Shown: piece after piece, positions 12,166-22,594 of the stretch
Layout: the number at the start of each line of letters is the position of its first letter
How positions within the stretch are numbered: position 1 is the stretch's first letter
Assembly: GCA_007922195.1 (NCBI GenBank)
Contig: ML682120.1
Location: forward strand, 105,688 to 169,687
Length of the DNA: 64,000 nucleotides
Direction of reading: 5' to 3'
Source of the DNA: Podocnemis expansa
Lineage: Eukaryota > Chordata > Testudines > Podocnemididae
The notes under the pieces: model-generated
What the model saw: the letters and a program-made list of their open reading frames with translations, nothing else
Database searches by the model: none
What the model was told of the DNA's origin: nothing
Position numbers and translations under genes: made by a program

Positions 12166-12747
12166 GCCCATTTGTTCATTTAGTCCAAAATTCTGCATCT
12201 CCTAATGTGTAATGCATCAAATACTTCTGAGGAAAGTATTGGAAACCTGAAATGGTTCATTTTGGAATAAATTCTCCATAGGGGAAGTTCTTTCTTTACA
12301 TCCTGAAGATAGAGTTCATCTTTGCCTGGGAAAGATATGTATTTCGCTTTCAAACTTTGGATCGATAGATCTGTCTGTCAGCCTATCAAGTTACACATCA
12401 ATTGTTGCATGTGAAAGCTGTTTACCATAGTTTGATGGAAACTCAGCTGTTGTAAATACCTTGGCTCACATTACTCAGCTGAGAATCTGACCACATATGT
12501 ATATATAAAAAAGTGGTAAAGTAACGCTACCTCATATCAAAATATCTTTAGCCTGAGATTTTCAACCTTGACTAAGGAATGTGAATACACAATTCTATTG
12601 TAAAATTAACCGGAATTATGACTCCCAAAATATTATGGCTTTGAAACTTGCTGCTTTGTATTTTTAAAGCATGAGTTCACCAGTGACTACAATTGATTAA
12701 CTAAGCGCTCTCATGGAAAGAATCTCCCTAAGACTGACAAGTTCCAG

Positions 12748-13874
12748 AGAGGTGTAACCCCCCTCCCTTTTCTCCCTGGGTTACTTGGGAGCAGGCAAAC
12801 ACATGTGCACAGACACCTAAGTTTGATAACAAGGAGATCCTGAGTTTCCCAATGGTGATGCTGGTTTTGTGGGAATCCTCTATCCACTCCACTGCTGCAG
12901 TCCCTTTGCTTCACAGGAAATTAAACTTGGCGGTGCCTCCACTTGGCTGGGTCCCGTGAACGCTTAGTGGTGTGCCTTGGGAGCCTCCAGGACTAAATCC
13001 ATGTGGCTCAAAATAATCTGTTGAATGGGTCTAATCCAAACTTACTAATTATATATATAATACGCTCAAGGTGCTAAATTGCATGTAAGAAACCTTTATG
13101 TAACAAAGAAACTTATCCTAACAGAATGGAATTGAGTACAGTATTACTAATAATTTACATACACAGGGGCGAGTAAATAAATCAGTGAACAGACACAGAA
13201 TACAGTTAAAGGAAACTTATCTAACTGGCATTTACACAGCCCTTTTAGCCTGACCCCTTGCTTGCGTGGGCACACTTGGAGGGTCAATGAAGGAGCCAAG
13301 GCAGCACGCTGCTGGTCCAGTGTATCCGCTCAGAACCATGCTGAAGATCTGAAGTGCGCCCAACCAATGGTCTGTAGTCCTGGCCCTAGTTCAAAGGGAC
13401 TGCCACACTGCCTCCCCTCAGGCCAAGTTAGTCTCTCAGCAGACTCCCTCTCTTTGCAAGCCTTGCTCCAAATTGAATGGAGGGGAGGGGAGACATACAC
13501 TCACACCCTCACTGCAGATCCATCTCAGCCAGCTCTAGGCTCAGACCCTGCTTGGAGCTAAGTAAGCCACCAACCTCTAAAGCTTCTACCTTGAGTGAGC
13601 CTCCAGCAGCCTCAGGAGCCCCAGGAGCAGTCTCGGGCACCAAAGGAGAAGTCACCAGCAGCTGCCATATTGAGCCATGTCTCTCTTTCCCAGTGAAGAC
13701 CCCCTTTTCCCTCTGTGCTCCCTGGAGGGATTGGGAGGGTCTCGCTCCCTTTCCCAAGAGATCATGGGAGCTGTAGTCTCTCAGTGGAAGAACTTATAGC
13801 ATATAGGAACTGCTTAAATGTTAACCTCCTACTTGAATTCAAAGGCCCCTGAAGTACAGAGTGCCTACAGGGGT
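12748..13874. mobile_element. Unclassified 1.1-kb repeat, copy 1
   Basis: This is a near-full-length match to 26722-27800 in the same orientation. Shared landmarks are TTTTCTCCCTGGGTTACTTG, GGGAATCCTCTATCCACT, CTCCAGGACTAAATCCATGT, GTGAACAGACAC/GTGAGCAGACAC and GCTTAAATGTTAACCTCCTA. The element can be read as GTAAC...CTAC (12754-13868) with imperfect 6-bp flanks AGAGGT/AGGGGT. It could be a solo LTR or a non-autonomous DNA element. The open frames inside are not shared between copies and are not genes. Confidence 0.65.
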
Positions 13875-14020
13875 AACTGTGTTAGTCTAGTTCAGTAAAC
13901 CAAACAAGGGGTTCTGTGGCATATTTAAGGACTACAAAATATATTTGTCACATAATCTTTTCTTGTGTGATTGTGCTCATGAAAGTTCATGCAACTAATA
14001 AATTTATTAGTCTTTAAAAG
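13869..14020. mobile_element. Penelope-like tail foldback fragment
   Basis: The left half is minus-strand tail (GTAACTGTGTTAGTCTAGTT, GGGGTTCTGTGGCA). The right half is plus-strand tail (CATGAAAGTTCATGCAA, TTATTAGTCTTTAAA). Same minus-then-plus layout as 6826-7000. Confidence 0.7.
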
Positions 14021-14104
14021 TAACATTGCCAAGAATCACAAAGTTCTTTGTGAAAGATTCAGTTGGAAGCTAAACTTACCACTGAAGCAACCATTCAATA
14101 GTAA

Positions 14105-14480
14105 AACAATCAAGGAGTGTGGTGGCACTTATAAAGAATAACAAATTTATTTATCACATGAACTTTCAAGGGAGAACATCCCACTTGGTGAGACATTTGA
14201 AGCTGGAAACTTATAGAATGGGAGCAAAATAAATATAGGAGCTTGTGTAGGGGAGAGTGAGTCATAGGATCAGGTCAGATGGTTACAGCAAATCAAAGCA
14301 GTTATTTGGATTCAAACAGTGAATGAAGTACAGCAATTGGGGGGAGTGGAGAAGAAAAGCAAAATTACCTGTTGCAATGGGGAAAACCCCATAGTCTACA
14401 TTCAGCCCTAAATTGATGGTGTCAAATCTGCATATGAGTTCCAAATCTGCAGTTTCTCTTTGAAGTTTTGATTTGTTATC
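14105..14480 (-). mobile_element. Penelope-like element 3' relic
   Basis: Read on the minus strand, this holds the end of the GIY-YIG protein (a decayed version of the RLQRETAELELIC segment found at 21.6-22.2 kb), then the non-coding tail with TCCCACTTGG and CATGAACTTTC in place of the usual box. It carries several point changes and is old. Confidence 0.8.
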
Positions 14481-16052
14481 CATTTGCCTAATACAAAGAA
14501 TGAACTGATTCAGACATTACATTCCCATAGGAGAAAAGTCAATAAAAGTGGCTCGTAGAGTCTGAGCTATGAACCCTTTTATGTAGTTTTTTTAACCCCA
14601 TAAGAAGATATGAGTCACTTTTTTTTTTTTTTTCAGGAAATCTTAGTCAATTGCAAAACAAAACATTTTGCATAGCTAGCTCCTCTCTTTACTGCGAACT
14701 GTTATGATTAGTAGTCAGTTCTGTTTTGCACTTGTATGACACGCACATTATACCCTGCAATCATTTTTAATCTCAAATATTTGTGCACCATGTTCATTCC
14801 TAGTATCATTCCACTGACGTCTTTGCTGTCAAAATAGGAATTAATCTGAATTCTTTAAATCCAAACTAGTCTTTAGTTTGGAATCTGCCCTTGAAACGAA
14901 TTGAAGGACAGAAACTTTATTTTTCATGCTTCATATCCCACCTACAACTTTTCAGTATGGCCTGCTACAATGCCTACTGAAATCCAAGGACATCTTTCAA
15001 TAAGTTGGGTGGCCTTCAGATATGAAACTGTGCTCAAGCAATTCTCTCTGGGCAATAAGCTAACAAAAAGTCTGAGCAACATTTGGATGCCTATTAAAAG
15101 TAGGGTAAAAGTGGGACTGAAGTGGAATGTAGGCTTCTAAACCAGCACTCTGTCCTGGCATGAATTTAATTCTGTAATTGTTAGAAATTCCACTGTGACA
15201 GGACCTTTGGTCATGTGAATCCTGAATGAACCCCAATGATGTTGTTCCAGTATATACAGACTGAGAATTCAACTCTATATTCCAAGTAACAGCTTCCATG
15301 GACACTCTGCTTCAATGAGTTATGTCCATTTTCTTCTTTGTAGGAGAAGCATCCTCAGTTCTTTAGGCATGTCTCTGCATTTGTTTAGAGAGCTGCTCTG
15401 ACTCTTGTTGAAGGTTCTCCTCTCCTTCAAGATAAAGTGTGAAGACCTGAGAGCCAAGAATTGAAAAAATTACTTGAATTTTGAATGCTTTAGACACTTA
15501 AGACTCCTTCAAAAGGACTGGGATTCAGAAAACAAGACCTATGCGCTTTTGAAAATCAGGATTCTTAAAGTTCTCTGAAATTAGGCACTGGTCACTTTTG
15601 AAAAATCTTAGCCTTCTGTTTAGCCACAGTCATTTTACATATGTCTTTGTAAATCCTTGTAAGAATCTCTCCTCTTTCCTCTCCCTGTATGTTAAAAGGA
15701 GTGTGATGGTAGGGGGATTATTAATCTATTTATTCATGTTGTATTTGAGAATATTCTGTAGTGCCCCCTAGCAGAGTACTTCAACATTTCCCAGGTGAAC
15801 TTCTCAGAGGAATTTTGGACAAAGGATGTCAGACCAACTAGTCACTGTGAAATTCCTAAGTTAGCCACAGAGAGTCTTTAAGTAAACTTCTTAGAGCCTT
15901 TTATCCTGCTCATTTACCTGGTTGTAGGAAGTGATTCTTGGAGTGTAGATAGCATTTTAAAAACTATTTCACATATAACTGAATGTCTCCCTAAATAGGT
16001 GGATTTTGCATCCTGTGCTAAAATTGGCCAGACTCTGGATGAATATGGTTAT
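14481..16052. other. Non-coding stretch, no gene seen
   Basis: AT-rich DNA with no conserved frame. No splice-bounded CBP exon recognised. Confidence 0.35.
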
Positions 16053-19000
16053 ATAGAATCATAGAATCATAGGGTTGGAAGGAACCTCATGAGGTCATCT
16101 AGTCCAACCCCCTGCCAAAAAAAGCAGGACCACTCCCACTAAATTATCCCAGCCAGAGTTCTGTCTAACCAAGCCTTAAATATCTCCAAAGATGGAGATT
16201 CCACCACTTCCCTAGGTAACCCATTCCAATGCTTCACCACGCTCCTAGTAAGAAAGTTTATCCTACTATCCAACCTCAACCTCCCCAGCTGTCACTTGAA
16301 ACCATTGCGCCTTGTTCTGTTCTCTGTTACTACTGAGAACAGACGAGCTCTGTACTCCTTGGAGCATCCCTTCAGGTAGTTGAAGGTTGCTATCAAATCC
16401 TTAGTCTTCTCTTCTGCAGGCTACATAAGCCTAGTTCCTTCAGTCTTTCTTCATAGGGTTTATGCTCCAGCCCCTTGATAATTTTTGCTGCCCTCCACTG
16501 GACTCTTTCTAATTTGTCCATGTCCTTTTTGCAGTGGGGAGCCCAAAACTGGACACAGTATTCCAGATGCGGCCTCACCCATGTTGAATAGTGGGGAGCG
16601 ACCACAACCCTCAATCTGCTGGCAACACTTCTTCTGATGCAGCCCAGTATGCCACTGGCCTTTTTGGCAACAAGAGCACACTGTTGACTCACATCCAGCT
16701 TCCCAGCCACCATGACCCACAGCTCCTTTTCTACAGTGCTGCTACTTAGCTGATCGCTCCCCAGCCTGTAGCAGTGCATGGGGCTTTTCCGTCCCAAGTG
16801 CAGGACTTTGCACTTGTCCTTGTTGAACCTCATGAGATTTCTATTAGCCAAGTACTGCAATTTGTCTAGGTCTCCCTGAACCCTGTCCCTGCCCTCCATT
16901 ATGTCTACCATTCCCCCCAGCTTGGTGTCATCCGCAAACCTCCTGAGTGTGCAATAAATCCCATCATCCAGATTATTAATGAAAATGTTGAACAGAACCA
17001 GCCACAGGAATGACCCCTGGGGCACACCAGTCATTACTGGTTGCCAACTAGACATGGAGCCATTGATTCCTACTCATAGAAACCGTTGATCTAGCCAGTT
17101 CTCTATCCACTTTACAGTCCACATATGCAACGCATACTTCCTTAACTTGCCGACGAGAATGTTGTGAGAAACCATATCAAAAGCCTTGCTAAAGTTGAGG
17201 TATATCACATCAATGGCTTTTCCCGCATCCACAAATCCAGTCATCTCATCAAAGAAGGCAATGACTTTGGTCAGGCACAATTTACCCTTGGGCAATCCAT
17301 GCTGAATGTTCCTGATTACTCTCTGTTCCTCCAAGTGTTTCAGGATGGATTTTTTGAGAACATGGTCCATGATTTTTCCAGGGATTGAGGTGAGGCTGAC
17401 AGGTCTGTAATTCCCTGGATCCTACTTTTTCCGTTTCTTGAAGATAGGCATTATGTTTACTTTTTTCCAGTTCTCCAGCACCTCCCCCATTTGCCCCATT
17501 TGCCACAAGTTTTCAAAGATAATGGCCAGCAATACTGCTATCTCATCGGCTAACTCCTTCAGCACCCCCAGATGCAGTTCGACTCCATGGACTTATACAC
17601 ATCCAGCTTCTTTGGGTGTGTTCACACAGGCTTCTTATTTCAAAACAACAGAGGACTGCAGACACCGGCTGGGTGAAGTGGAGCTGGGCGCCTCACCCCG
17701 CCAGGGTCTGCAAGGGACTGCAGACACCCGTGGGGTGAAGCAGCCAGCTCCCCAAAGTGAAATAGCTTGTCTGCACTGTGGACATGCTATTTTGTTTCCC
17801 TTATTTCAAAGACACTTTTTTGTCTTTTGAAATAAGGTGTTTCGAAATAAAACATTCTTTCGAAATGGCTTGTTTTGAAATGTCTTGTTTCAAAACAAGC
17901 AGTTTGTGTGTGAACATAGCCTTTAAGTAGTCCCTAACCTGACCTTCCATCACCAAGGGCCTCTTTTCTTCTCTTCAATCTGCCATACCCAATATAGTGA
18001 TCTGGGAGCTGGCCCTGCGGGTGAAAACTGAAGTAAAAAAAAGCATTGAACACTTTAGCTTTTTCCTCATCCTCCATCACGAGGATACCTGCCCCATTCA
18101 CTAAAGGACCTACACCATCCCTGATCCTCTTCTTGTTATTGACATACTTGTAGAACCCCTTCCTGTTATCCTTCACATGCCTTGCTAGCCATAACTCCAT
18201 TTGTTCTTTAGCCTTTCTGATTTTATCCCTGCAGCTCTGAGCAATATCTTTATATGCCTCCTTAGTCATCTGTCCAAGCTTCCACTTCCTGTAAGCTTCC
18301 TTTCTATGCTTTAGCTCAGTGTAGAGTTCTCTGTTAAGCCACGCTGGCTGCCTTCCACATTTGCTGTTCTTTCTGTTCATCAGAATGGTACCTTCCTGTG
18401 CCCTTAGCAGGGTTTCTTTAAAATACAGCCAGATATCTTGGACGTGTTTCCCCTTCAGATCAGCCTCCCAAGGGGTCCTCCCCTGAGGGAGCCAAAATCT
18501 GCTTTTCTAAAGTCCAGGGTCTGTGTTATGCTTCTTTCTTTTTTTCCATTAATCAGCATCTTGAACTCTACCAGCTCATGGTCACTTCTGCCCAGGTTGC
18601 TGTTCACTTCTACTTCCCCAAATAAATCTTCTTTGTGAGCAGCAAGTTGAGAGGTGCAAGGCCCCCAGCTGGTTCCTCCAGTATTTGTACCAGCAAGTTG
18701 TCCTCAACACTCTCCAGAAACTTCCTGGATTGCTTGTGCACTGCTGTATTAGCCTCCCAGCAGATGTCAGGGTAATTGAAATCCCTCATGAGACCCAGGG
18801 CCTGTGATCTAGAAGCTTCTGCCAGTTGTCCATTGAATGCTTCATCCATCTCCTCCTTCTGGTCTGGCGGTCTATAGCAGACACCCACCACAACATTCCC
18901 CTTGTTGCCCTCCCGTCTAAAATTGACCCACAGACTTTCAACTGGCTAGAACGTCTTTTCATTGCCATCCCCAACAAGACTTTATCACCATTTTTTTCAT

Positions 19001-19200
19001 ATAATTCTTCCTTGTCATGTGCACTGCCCCAGAACACAGTAGTTCTGGTGGATTGTGGAGATACAAGTTCAGGGTTTTACTCCCAAGTCTATAAAACATT
19101 GCTCCCTGTTTTCTTTCATTTGCTGACATCTTTCTCCTGAGTGAAGAACCCAGTCTGTAGTACTGTGAAGTTCTGTTATGATAATCTCCTTGCGTTTGTC
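16053..19200 (-). mobile_element. CR1 LINE with endonuclease and RT relics
   Basis: This is a long, broken CR1 copy on the minus strand. From its 5' side (high coordinates) I see the APE-type endonuclease end, with VGVCYRPPDQKEEMDEAF and LMRDFNYPDICWEANTA (about 18890-18620). A spacer with LWLARHVKDNRKGFYKYVNN follows (about 18190). RT motif A is YLNFSKAFDMVSHN (near 17200), motif B GVPQGS and motif [10 protein letters not shown] (near 16930). The 3' end is the ATTCTATGATTCTATA repeat at 16053. Frames are interrupted by several shifts and stops. A foldback element is nested at 17614-17921. The 5' boundary near 19200 is approximate. Non-functional. Confidence 0.92.
17611..17924. mobile_element. 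Foldback DNA element nested in CR1, copy 3
   Basis: The element (17614-17921) begins GGGTGTGTTCACAC and ends GTGTGTGAACATAGCC. It is flanked by TTT on both sides (17611-17613, 17922-17924). The intact CR1 at 24.15 kb reads CTTCTTTATGCAGTCC at the equivalent place, which confirms a 3-bp duplication of the target. The interior has the family's TTTCGAAAT words. Confidence 0.9.
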
Positions 19201-19565
19201 GTCCAAAAGCTTTGATCACATGACTAGACATTCTTTCAGAGCTAAATTTCTAATCATTATGTGATGAAAATCATCCCTGGACAGAGGACAATGACAGTTT
19301 TATGAACCGCTTTAATCCCACTTAAACTCTGTTGAATGGTTGAGAGACATTTAAGTGATGTACAGCTTTATGCTCTGGCTAGGAGTTAAGTACAACTAGG
19401 ATGACCAGATATCACAATTTTATAGGGACAAATCCAGTATCAGAGGGTTTTTTTTCTTACATGGGCAACTATTATCCCCCATCTTGTGACCCAATTTTCC
19501 ACAGTTTCTGTCTAGTTACTGTAAGTGCACCAGGTAGGGCCTGATTCAAAACCAATTAACCTCAT

Positions 19566-20738
19566 GGGGTATGTCTACACTTAGAATTGAATTTGGATTG
19601 ATGACAATCAATTCAAATTCAATTAAGTGCATGGCCGCACTCGCTTTCCTCAATTCAAACTGAGGAACTCCTTCATTCCAGTTGATGAAAGCTGACTTCT
19701 AAGTGGTCAAATCTCATTTGACTTCAAAGTCGTGGTCAGTTCAAGCCCAGTAGTTTGAATGTGACCATGTCAATTTGAACTCACTGTTAGTTTGAATTGA
19801 CATGGGTTGACCTTCCTCCCAGAGTGCATGGCACCCTGGAAGGAAGACCAGCCCACCAGCACCTGGGGTCAGCAGCCCCAAAGGTGCCTCCGCCATCACC
19901 CAGCTCGATCCTGCTGGGGGGCAAAGGGGTTCCTGTCCCCTGGCTGGGGACAGCGACCCCACACATGGCTTGAGCCTCACTGGCCATGTGCAGGAATGGT
20001 ACCCCCACACACAGCTCCAGCCCCACTCCCTTGGCTGGGGACAGGGACCCCCATGAGCAGCTGGAGCCTCGCTAGCCACATGCAGGGGTCCTGTCCCCGC
20101 ATGCGGCCAGCAGGGCTCCAGCCACAGAGGGGGCCCCTGTCCCCAGGTCTGGGAGCGGGGCTGGAGCCATGGGGGTCCCATCCCCTCCCATGGCCAGCGG
20201 GGCTCCAGCCTCAGATGGGGATCCCCAGCCCCAGCCCAGGGAGCACTGCTCCAGTCCAGTGCGGTGATCACTTCCCTGCAACGGCAAGCTGGGCTAGAGC
20301 CCAGTGCAGGTGTCTCTTCCCCACACAGAGCACTGCTGCTAAAGCCAGGCAGGGGGAGTCCCTTCTCCCCCTGCCTGGCCAGGGGAAAACATCCCCTGCC
20401 AGTCTCTAGCCTTTTGAGCCTGGCACAGGGAAATGCATCCTCTGGCCAGCTCTAGCTGCAGCACGGCTAGAGCTGGGCAGAGGATGCTTTTCCCTGTGCT
20501 GGGATCAAAGGGCCGGAGCCCAGAAAGGGACTGGGTGGTGGCATGGCCCTTCTTGTGGGTGCCCATCCTCAAATTCAAATTAGCAAATTCAATCCATGGA
20601 CATGCTAGTTCTAATTGGAGTTTCTAGCGTGGCTATATCAATTCAAATTGACAGAATTCAAACTAATAATTATTAGTTCGAATTGATTAGTTTGAATTCA
20701 GTCAATTCAAATAAACACTCTTAAGTTAAGACATAGCC
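19566..20738. mobile_element. Foldback DNA element with GC-rich core, copy 4
   Basis: Left end GGGGTATGTCTACACTTAG and right end TAAGTTAAGACATAGCC are inverted complements. AT-rich arms with TTCAAATTGA-type words enclose a GC-rich core (19810-20560). The core's overlapping open frames are proline, glycine and tryptophan rich on both strands, and I reject them as genes. Sister to the 3.7-5.2 kb copy. Confidence 0.8.
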
Positions 20739-20824
20739 ATTGCGAAGATGCTGACAGAATTAATTGGGGATTAGGTCAGATGCCTAGTGCGTGGTTGATG
20801 GTGGGGATCCAAAGCATGCAAAAT

Positions 20825-21218
20825 AAAGTCTCTTTCTTTCCTAGGAGTTGCAAGAGAAAACTCTGCCTTGCTGCTAACCAGATTGGAGCTTGGATTTAAA
20901 AAGCTGTAATAAGATTATGATCATGACACCAAAATGTAAAACTAACAAGTCTCTGAGAGGCATTCCTACTGTCAAGTTATTAATACTGGGGTCAAGAAAA
21001 AACCTAAATAAATGAAGCAGCTTTGTTCTCATAACTCCAGTGAAGTCTGTGGAACAAAACCAGAATTTGGCTTAAACAAGTCTGAGGCAATAGCAACCTA
21101 CAGGTTTCAATGTGTCTGTCATATCATCTGAATTAGAATTGCTCAGTAATCACCATGAGCCAGACTACTGCATCAATTGGAGAAGTGAGATATGCAACAC
21201 CTCATGTACAAAGGTGTC
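20825..21218 (+). promoter_or_regulatory. CBP1 upstream region, donor of transduced DNA
   Basis: This unique DNA lies just upstream of the CBP1 promoter, separated from it by a Penelope-like insertion. Short blocks match the region upstream of CBP6: CAAAGCAT-ATAAAGTCTC (20813-20831 against 63275-63298) and CCTACAGGTTTCAATGTGTCTGTCAT against CCTATAGGGTTTAATGTGCATGTCAT (63470-63495). It therefore looks like an ancestral 5' flank of the gene family. The same segment, with the following 13 bases, recurs at 49233-49639 with two differences that I can see. No binding site is claimed. Confidence 0.6.
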
Positions 21219-22478
21219 ACAAATCCTCCAGTAAAAAAAAAAAAACAACAAGCAGTTGTGTGGCACTTTAAGACTAACACATTTATTTTTTGCATGAGCT
21301 TTTGTGGGAGAAGATCCCACTTCCTCAGATGCTTCGAAGATGGGTGAACTTACAGAAAGGAATGAAACTAAATGCAAGGGGGTGTAAAACATAGGATCAG
21401 GTCATAAAGTAACAGCAAATCAGAGCAGTTTACAGGCTCAAACCATGGGAAGCCTGAAGTCAAATTACCCTTTGTAATGGGAAAAGAACCCATAGTCTCG
21501 ATTCAGTCCTGCTTTCACAGAATTTAGCTTGCATATTAATTCGAGTTCAGCTGTTTCTCTTTGGAGTCTTGATGTCCCAGGTACATCTCTAACGACAGTC
21601 ATTAACAAATCCATCATCTACACGCCACTTGCCTATTCTAAAAGATGATCCCTCTCTCTCTCAAGCATTAGGAGACAGACCACTCCTTGCTTATAGGCAG
21701 CCCCCTAATCTTAAACAGATACTCACCAGCAACTACAGATCTAACAGCAGGAACATTGAAGCAGGCACACACCCCTGCAAAAAAACACGCTGCCAAGTCT
21801 GCCCACATATCTACACAACAGACACCATCATAGGTCCTCATCAAGCCTGCTACTCCATCAAAGGCTCATTTACCTGCTCATCTACTAATGTGGTCTATGC
21901 CATCATGTGCAAGAAATGCCCCAACACCTTATATATTGGACAAACAGGACAATCGCTCTGTAAGAGACTGAATGAGCACAGAGCTGATATCAGAAATCAA
22001 AGAACAAAGAAACCAGTTGCTGAGCACTTCCATCTTCCTAATCACTCGATGATGGATTTGTTAACGACTGTCGTTAGAGATGTACCTGGGACATCAAGAC
22101 TTCAAAGAGAAACAGCTGAACTCGAATTAATATGCAAGCTAAATTCTGTGAAAGCAGGACTGAATCGAGACTATGGGTTCTTTTCCCATTACAAAGGGTA
22201 ATTTGACTTCAGGCTTCCCATGGTTTGAACCTGTAAACTGCTCTGATTTGCTGTTACTTTATGACCTGATCCTATGTTTTACACCCCCTTGCATTTAGTT
22301 TCATTTCTTTTCGTAAGTTCACCCATCTTCGAAGCATCTGAGGAAGTGGGATCTTCTCCCACGAAAGCTCATGCAAAAAATAAATGTGTTAGTCTTAAAG
22401 TGCCACACAACTGCTTGTTGTTTTTTTACTGGACTAGACTAACATGGCTATCCCTTTGGAAATTGACAAATCCTCCAG
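21219..22478. mobile_element. Penelope-like element, inverted two-arm copy (locus 1)
   Basis: The insertion (21232-22465) is flanked by perfect 13-bp copies of ACAAATCCTCCAG (21219-21231 and 22466-22478). It consists of a minus-strand 3' arm (21232-21617), a short filler, and a plus-strand arm (about 21632-22465). The arms are inverted repeats of each other over the last 385 bp or so. The plus arm encodes an open GIY-YIG protein end. It lacks the RT, which the related 49.2-kb copy retains. It sits about 17 bases upstream of the CBP1 TATA-like box. Confidence 0.93.
21629..22201 (+). CDS. Penelope-like element C-terminal GIY-YIG endonuclease (partial)
   Basis: This 190-residue open frame is the C-terminal part of a Penelope-like retroelement protein. 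In that family a GIY-YIG nuclease follows the reverse transcriptase and is thought to nick target DNA. Visible features are a Cys/His-rich linker (CKKTRCQVCPHI, residues about 50-61), then VVYAIMCKKCPNTLYIGQTG with the GIY-like and YIG parts (about 89-108). These are followed by the conserved Arg in LCKRLNEHRAD, the H-H-x-PNHS segment and LQRETAELELICKLN near the end. The upstream RT is absent. The first codons overlap the arm junction, so the Met is not a native start. It is nearly identical to the end of the protein at 52206-52898. Confidence 0.85.
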   Translation: MPILKDDPSLSQALGDRPLLAYRQPPNLKQILTSNYRSNSRNIEAGTHPCKKTRCQVCPHIYTTDTIIGPHQACYSIKGSFTCSSTNVVYAIMCKKCPNTLYIGQTGQSLCKRLNEHRADIRNQRTKKPVAEHFHLPNHSMMDLLTTVVRDVPGTSRLQRETAELELICKLNSVKAGLNRDYGFFSHYKG

Positions 22479-22494
22479 GCTAACTGAAATATTG

Positions 22495-22559
22495 TGTAAA
22501 AGCATTCACAGCTCAGTACTGGTCTAAACACTTCTCTTGACTTCTTCTTGGTGAAATGA
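22495..22559 (+). promoter_or_regulatory. CBP1 promoter and non-coding exon 1
   Basis: TGTAAAAGCA (22495-22504) stands where the other CBP genes have TATAAAAGCA, so the TATA box carries one change. Exon 1 would start about 30 bases downstream and end at 22559, before the splice donor GTAAGT (22560-22565). The exon contains the family word CACTTCTCTTGACTTC. A Penelope-like insertion ends 16 bases upstream of the box. Confidence 0.75.
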
Positions 22560-22594
22560 GTAAGTCTGATTAGATTCAATCTCTTTCTAATGAT

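Noticed and set aside
19741..20455. 200-codon and 176-codon Pro/Gly/Trp-rich frames
   Set aside because: Same reason: GC-rich core of a foldback element with frames open on both strands.
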